In this document: in pieces, positions 60,109-64,000 of the stretch
Layout: every line of letters starts with the position of its first letter
How positions within the stretch are numbered: position 1 is the first letter of the stretch
Assembly: GCA_035555795.1 (NCBI GenBank)
Contig: DATMGE010000014.1
Coordinates: 1-64,000, forward strand
DNA from: RCIO01 sp035555795
GTDB lineage: Bacteria > Pseudomonadota > Alphaproteobacteria > Rhizobiales > Rhizobiaceae
Length of the DNA: 64,000 bases
Reading direction: 5' to 3'
The notes under the pieces: generated by a model
Told to the model about the DNA's origin: nothing
The model's input: the letters and a program-made list of their open reading frames with translations, nothing else
The model's database searches: none
Translations under genes and position numbers: made by a program

Positions 60109-61488
60109 TCAGCCGGCGGCCCGTCCGAGCAGGACCGATACCCGCAAACCGCCGAGTTCCGAGCGCCCCAGATCGAGCGCGCCGCCATATTCCTTAACGA
60201 GATCGGCCACTATGGCGAGACCGAGGCCTGTTCCCGGCTTCGTCTCGTCGAGACGATGCCCACGCTTCAGCGCCTCGCGCTTGTTCTCCTCCGATATTCC
60301 CGGCCCGTCATCCTCGACCCGAATATTGAAACGTCCCGCTTCTTCCGCAACCGCGCCCAGCGATAGCCGCACATGGCCGCGGCTCCACTTCACTGCGTTT
60401 TCAAGCAGGTTGCCGACGATCTCCTCCAGATCCTCCCGCTCGCCGCCGAATATGACCTCGCTTCCCGGAAGATCCAGCGTGATCTCCTTTTCGGGAGCCA
60501 GCTTGCGGGTCACGCGCACGAGGCGCTCCAGCACCGGCGCCACGGGGGTGCGAAACACCACGCTGTCCCGCTGTGCTGCGATCCGCGCACGCTGGAGATA
60601 GTGATCCAGCTGCTGCTGCATGGCATGCGCCTGGTCGGTGATGAGCCGTCCCTTTGCGCCGCCGATCGCGCGGCCTTCATTGAGCATCACCGCCAGCGGC
60701 GTCTTCAGCGAATGGGCCAGATTGCCGACCTGCGTGCGCGATCTTTCGACGATACGGCGATTACTCTCGATCAGCGCATTGGTTTCTTCCGCAAGAGGCG
60801 CCACCTCGGGTGGGAAAGTCCCGTCGAGCCGCTGCGCATTGCCCTGCCTGATATCGGTGAGCGCGCGGCGAACGCGCACCAGCGGCCGCAAGCCGACAAG
60901 GATCGCACCGGCATTGATGGCGATCATGCCGATGCCGAACAGAGCGAGATAGGTGTAAAGCTGCCGGTCGAAAGCAGCGATTTCGGCTTCCAGCTCGGTC
61001 CGGTTACCCATCATCCGGAAGCGCGCCACCCGATCCTGCGAATCCAGGACGAACTCGCTTTCGAGCACGTCGAGCAATTCGCCATCGAGCCCGTCGGTCG
61101 TGTAGTTGCGCTGGAACTGCGCGTTGAAAGGTATCTCGTCCACTGGCGCGCTGGGTATCGGTCCATACATCGACAGCGAGCGCAGTTCGCCTATCACCCC
61201 CTCCGAGATCGGCTCGACCGCCCAGTACCATCCCGATCCGCGCTGCGTGAAACGCAGGTCGCCGAGATTGGGGCTGCCGATCAGCAGACCTTGCTCCGTC
61301 AGCGAAACGGAGCTGATCAGGTTGAAGAGATGCGCCGAAAGCAGGCTGTCGAAGCCGCGCTCACTGGCCTGCCGGAACAGCGTCGAGATGATCGTGGCGA
61401 TCACCAGCAGCGCCACGATCGCCCACACGGTCGAGAACGCGATGACGCGGTAGGTCAGGGAACGTGGGAAAAGTGACGCCAGCCGCAT
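60109..61488 (-). CDS. feuQ: FeuQ-like sensor histidine kinase
   Basis: A 459-residue membrane kinase of PhoQ-like architecture. Helices at about 15-38 and 178-199 flank a periplasmic sensor domain of about 140 residues; then HAMP-like RPLVRVRRALTDIR, the H-box VGNLAHSLKTPLAVML with His259, and the ATPase domain NLLENAVKWS, DDGPGIS and GTGLGLAIV. In rhizobia feuPQ lies close to cycHJKL and controls glucan export and envelope or iron-related genes. The pairing and position support feuQ. Confidence 0.88.
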   Translation of the reverse strand: MRLASLFPRSLTYRVIAFSTVWAIVALLVIATIISTLFRQASERGFDSLLSAHLFNLISSVSLTEQGLLIGSPNLGDLRFTQRGSGWYWAVEPISEGVIGELRSLSMYGPIPSAPVDEIPFNAQFQRNYTTDGLDGELLDVLESEFVLDSQDRVARFRMMGNRTELEAEIAAFDRQLYTYLALFGIGMIAINAGAILVGLRPLVRVRRALTDIRQGNAQRLDGTFPPEVAPLAEETNALIESNRRIVERSRTQVGNLAHSLKTPLAVMLNEGRAIGGAKGRLITDQAHAMQQQLDHYLQRARIAAQRDSVVFRTPVAPVLERLVRVTRKLAPEKEITLDLPGSEVIFGGEREDLEEIVGNLLENAVKWSRGHVRLSLGAVAEEAGRFNIRVEDDGPGISEENKREALKRGHRLDETKPGTGLGLAIVADLVKEYGGALDLGRSELGGLRVSVLLGRAAG

Positions 61489-61506
61489 CTTCTCTCCGGC
61501 CCGCCG

Positions 61507-62172
61507 TCAGTCCTGCGGCTCGCGCATCCTGTAGCCCATGCCGCGCACGGTCTCGATCAGGTCCACGCCCAGTTTCTTGCGCAGTCGCCCGACGAAAACC
61601 TCGATCGTGTTGGAATCGCGGTCGAAATCCTGATCGTACAGATGCTCCACCAGTTCGGTGCGCGATACCACCTCGCCCATATGGTGGATCAGATAGGCGA
61701 GCAGCCGGAACTCGTGCGAGGTGAGCTTCAGCGGCACGCCATTGATGTCGGCCTTGGACGATTTCGTGTCCAGCCGCAACGGACCGCAGATAAGTTCGGA
61801 CGATGCATGGCCTGCCGCGCGGCGTATCAGTGCCCGCACGCGCGCCAGCACCTCCTCGATATGGAACGGCTTGGTCACATAGTCGTCGGCGCCGGCATCG
61901 ATGCCCGCCACCTTGTCGCTCCAGCGGTCGCGCGCCGTCAGCATCAGCACGGGCATCTTGCGGTCGGCGCGGCGCCAGCGCTCCACCACGCTGATGCCGT
62001 CCATCTGCGGCAGCCCGATATCGAGCACCACCGCATCGTAAGGCTCGCTCTCGCCCAGATAGTGCCCCTCCTCGCCGTCGAAGGCGCGGTCCACCACATA
62101 ACCGGCATCGGTCAGCGATTCCGATATCTGGCGATTGAGCTCCTTGTCATCCTCGACGACCAGAATGCGCAT
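61507..62172 (-). CDS. feuP: FeuP-like response regulator
   Basis: A 221-residue OmpR-family regulator similar to PhoP. The receiver has VEDDKE, phosphoacceptor Asp51 (VVLDIGLPQMDG) and VTKPFH; the winged-helix domain ends with NTIEVFVGRLRKKLG and VRGMGYRM. It begins 27 bases after a small secreted protein gene and is followed by feuQ 18 bases later. The target genes cannot be told here. Confidence 0.92.
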   Translation of the reverse strand: MRILVVEDDKELNRQISESLTDAGYVVDRAFDGEEGHYLGESEPYDAVVLDIGLPQMDGISVVERWRRADRKMPVLMLTARDRWSDKVAGIDAGADDYVTKPFHIEEVLARVRALIRRAAGHASSELICGPLRLDTKSSKADINGVPLKLTSHEFRLLAYLIHHMGEVVSRTELVEHLYDQDFDRDSNTIEVFVGRLRKKLGVDLIETVRGMGYRMREPQD

Positions 62173-62199
62173 ATGTCCCCTCCTCTCGCCATCGCTCCG

Positions 62200-62484
62200 C
62201 TATTGCGGAACGACGAACTCCTCGCGACGCGGCCGCTGCCCGTCCCGCGCGGGAATGAGCACGACGATCACGCAGACCGCCTGGCCGCCGCGTTGCTCCA
62301 GCGAGGCCTTAGCCAGCGTGCCGCCATTGCGCTGGGCAATATCCTGACCCACCGCATTGCAGTTCGCCTGTACGTTCACCAAAACCTGTGGAGCAGCGGG
62401 CGGTGCCGGCTGATAAGGCGCGGCATCGGCCACGGAGGCGAGGCCGAGAGCCAAGGTTGCGATGAGGATGCGGAACCTGTTCAT
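62200..62484 (-). CDS. feuN: FeuN-like small periplasmic protein
   Basis: A 94-residue secreted protein. The signal is MNRFRILIATLALGLASVAD ending at ADA. The mature part is Pro-rich (PYQPAPPAAPQVLV), then QANCNAVGQDIAQRNGGTLA and GGQAVCVIVVLIPARDGQR, with two Cys that could form a disulfide. It directly precedes feuP on the same strand. In Sinorhizobium a small secreted FeuN holds FeuQ in check from the periplasm; the size, location and export fit, but similarity was not tested. Confidence 0.6.
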   Translation of the reverse strand: MNRFRILIATLALGLASVADAAPYQPAPPAAPQVLVNVQANCNAVGQDIAQRNGGTLAKASLEQRGGQAVCVIVVLIPARDGQRPRREEFVVPQ

Positions 62485-62540
62485 GCCGCCAGTCCTAACC
62501 CAAAGCCGCTGAACGGGGAATGAACAATTCGCGACCTCAG

Positions 62541-62640
62541 CATTCCCGCGATCTTCCGGAATCGCGGGAATGATCTTGCTCCTCCTGTCTTAAGCAATTC
62601 CAGACATGAACCGCCATGCACTTTTGCTGGAAGTTGCTTA
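62541..62640. repeat. Structured intergenic element, possible copy C
   Basis: Two stems in the gap between feuN and the next minus-strand gene. CATTCCCGCGAT-CTTCCGGA-ATCGCGGGAATG (62541-62572) is a perfect 12-base inverted repeat. AAGCAATTCCAG and CTGGAAGTTGCTT (62592 to 62639) form a second, imperfect stem. The CATTCCCGCGAT block also occurs in copy A, so it may belong to the same repeat family in another arrangement. Confidence 0.6.
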
Positions 62641-62844
62641 GCCGATGCGGGTCGTGGCCCGCATGCGCCCAAAAATGGCGATCAGGCCGGATATGGCGGT
62701 AATCGCCTGCAGCAGCGCGTCGGTCAGCGCCGCATTGTCGAGCCCGCTCACCGGCAGACCGATGACGGCCGCGGCGGCGCTCATGACGGATACCAGCGAT
62801 GCCCAGATCGTGCGCGAAAGATACCAGGGTTTCTGGTCGTTCAT
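62638..62844 (-). CDS. Small membrane protein next to GTA/phage tail gene
   Basis: A 68-residue protein with an N-terminal cytoplasmic part (MNDQKPWYLSRTIWASLVS), one hydrophobic helix with VMSAAAAVIGLPVSG, and a second moderately hydrophobic helix (DALLQAITAISGLIAIFG). This two-helix layout is like phage holin-type or GTA-associated membrane proteins, but I cannot assign it. GGAAAG lies before ATG 62844. It starts 16 bases after the tail gene stop, so the two are probably transcribed together. Confidence 0.65.
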   Translation of the reverse strand: MNDQKPWYLSRTIWASLVSVMSAAAAVIGLPVSGLDNAALTDALLQAITAISGLIAIFGRMRATTRIG

Positions 62845-62860
62845 TTGATTTTCCTTTCCA

Positions 62861-64000
62861 CTAGAAAAATTGGTGCAGGAGCACGGCGACATCGCCGGGA
62901 CCGTCCGATGCGCTCAGTTGCGCCACACGGAATTCGGCTGCGGCGGGAAGGCTTCCAAAGTCCGAAAGGATCGCTCCCGCCTCGTAGATCCATTCGCTGG
63001 CCGAAACCTCGACGGAGCGAAGCTCCGCGCCTCCCGGTTCCGCGACGACGATGCGAAAGCCTTCGATGGCTTCGCCGAGCGGCAGCACGCCCGAAATGCC
63101 GCGCGCGCCATGGGCGCTGCTGCGCCGCTGCCAGGACAGGCCTACGCCGCCATCTTCCAACCGCCGAACACGCAGATGCACCGGCGCAAGCGGTCTGCGA
63201 GCGCGCATGCCGCCCACGGCGCTGAACGAGCGATAGGTCGAACCGCCGAAAAGCCCGCCCACCGGCCCCACCCGCCAGTTCATGGCAAGCCCTGCCTCGC
63301 CGCCACGCAGTCCGGCGGAGGTGACGGCGGCATCCAGCAGCACGAAGCGGGCGTCCGCCGCCGCGCCGGCGCGCATGGCGGCTTGCGTGCCGGCCTCGCC
63401 GCGCAGCAGTTCGGTCAGCCGCCAATGCGAGGGCGCGATCTCCCACGCCTGCCGGAACTGGAATATCTCCCATTCTCCATTCAGCGCCTCTATCGCGGCG
63501 ACGTTCGCCCCCGCCAGCAGCTGTGCCTCGCTCACGCTTTCCAGTTCGCCTGAAAGCAGCAGCACCTCGATCGCGCCGGCCCTGTCGCGTCTTCCCTCGA
63601 AGCCGGGCGGAACAGGCAGGTTCAGGCTACCCACCGTCGCAACCGAAGTTACGCTTCCCCGCCGCTCGAAACCGTCGCTCGTCGCGGAGGCATGGACCGC
63701 CTGGCTGCGCCACGGCTTTGCTCGCACTGCCAGCCGGAACTGCCCTTCCGGGCTGGTTGCCCCCGGCATCATCGGCAGGTCCATGGGCACGACCAGAGGC
63801 GGGCCGACGGGACTTCCCGGTGATGGCGCCGGCGGCGGCAAGGTCGCCGCCCATGCGGTCGACGGAATGGAAAACACCTGCCGCGCCGAGATCGCACGCG
63901 CCGCACCCGTCTCGACGGTGGTGACGAGGAAATCCAGATCGCGCCCGTCGCGTTCCAGCCGGATGCGCGTTCCCGGCTCGACATCCAGCCGCGTCGGGGC
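62861..64000 (-). CDS. Gene transfer agent/phage baseplate multidomain tail protein, C-terminal part
   Basis: A partial gene, running off the right edge with about 379 codons and no start in the window. It resembles the C-terminal part of the very large host-specificity/baseplate protein of gene transfer agents. Matching features are GGSTYRSFSAVGGMRARRPL leading to PVHLRVRRLEDGGVGLSWQR and PLGEAIEGFRIVV, a fibronectin-like module typical of these proteins, and RLTELLRGEAGTQAAM upstream. An internal GTG at 63877 is not a credible start. The rest of the tail cluster would lie to the right. Confidence 0.75.
   Translation of the reverse strand, partial: APTRLDVEPGTRIRLERDGRDLDFLVTTVETGAARAISARQVFSIPSTAWAATLPPPAPSPGSPVGPPLVVPMDLPMMPGATSPEGQFRLAVRAKPWRSQAVHASATSDGFERRGSVTSVATVGSLNLPVPPGFEGRRDRAGAIEVLLLSGELESVSEAQLLAGANVAAIEALNGEWEIFQFRQAWEIAPSHWRLTELLRGEAGTQAAMRAGAAADARFVLLDAAVTSAGLRGGEAGLAMNWRVGPVGGLFGGSTYRSFSAVGGMRARRPLAPVHLRVRRLEDGGVGLSWQRRSSAHGARGISGVLPLGEAIEGFRIVVAEPGGAELRSVEVSASEWIYEAGAILSDFGSLPAAAEFRVAQLSASDGPGDVAVLLHQFF

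Noticed and set aside
1..64000. CRISPR arrays, insertion sequences, tRNA and rRNA genes
   Set aside because: No regular spacer-repeat pattern, transposase-like protein, tRNA cloverleaf or rRNA segment was noticed on either strand in the intergenic spaces. This is a reading by eye, not a search.

Overview
The window is a GC-rich bacterial chromosome segment with very dense coding and no rRNA or tRNA gene that I can recognise. Gene content and order point to an alphaproteobacterium of the Hyphomicrobiales (Rhizobiales), most likely near Mesorhizobium/Phyllobacteriaceae. Markers are the dnaX-ybaB-recR block with an SRP RNA beside it, a FeuN/FeuP/FeuQ-like set next to ccmIEFH (cycHJKL) and degP, a PleC-type kinase beside glnE, and a DUF6481 protein. 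The genus is inference; the order is well supported.

Layout. 1-5 kb: HAD hydrolase, CAP-domain lipoprotein, DUF6481 protein, two overlapping luciferase-like monooxygenases and a lipoprotein with two Kazal domains. 4.8-9.7 kb: AI-2E family membrane protein and three peptidoglycan enzymes (DD-carboxypeptidase, lytic transglycosylase, SleB-like hydrolase) surrounding recR. 9.8-12.2 kb: ybaB, dnaX and the SRP RNA. 12.3-16.9 kb: HIT protein, nudC, L,D-transpeptidase, a small secreted protein, pheA and a membrane-anchored cytochrome c. 17.1-25.5 kb: a yejABEF-type peptide ABC transporter operon with two tandem binding proteins and a vapBC toxin-antitoxin pair embedded between yejE and yejF. 25.5-34.3 kb: metabolic genes (hydroxyacid dehydrogenase, two GSTs, acyl-CoA carboxylase biotin subunit, AMP nucleosidase) and small secreted proteins. 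34.4-40.9 kb: ETF-ubiquinone oxidoreductase divergent from a family 4 uracil-DNA glycosylase, small envelope and stress-type proteins, and a helix-turn-helix regulator divergent from a membrane protein over a perfect palindrome. 40.9-48.5 kb: an orphan form II CoxL-like molybdopterin subunit, pepN and a pleC-like kinase. 48.5-62.5 kb, nearly all on the minus strand: feuNPQ-like genes, ccmIEFH, degP, a second two-component pair and glnE. The right edge holds a small phage-type membrane protein and the C-terminal part of a gene-transfer-agent/phage tail protein running off the window.

Functional themes are envelope maintenance (peptidoglycan enzymes, DegP, cytochrome c maturation, two-component systems), peptide uptake by Yej, nitrogen control by GlnE, and acyl-CoA/branched-chain catabolism (MccA-like subunit, ETF-QO with a LiuR-like site upstream). 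The most unusual points are the vapBC pair stitched into the yej operon with a TTGA stop/start overlap into yejF, the double-headed Kazal lipoprotein with predicted Arg and Met reactive sites, the operator-like palindrome in front of the HTH regulator, the FeuN-like gene, and related copies of a dispersed structured repeat.

No CRISPR array, insertion sequence or complete prophage was seen. I do not see a clear wholly new system; the best candidates are listed in the findings.
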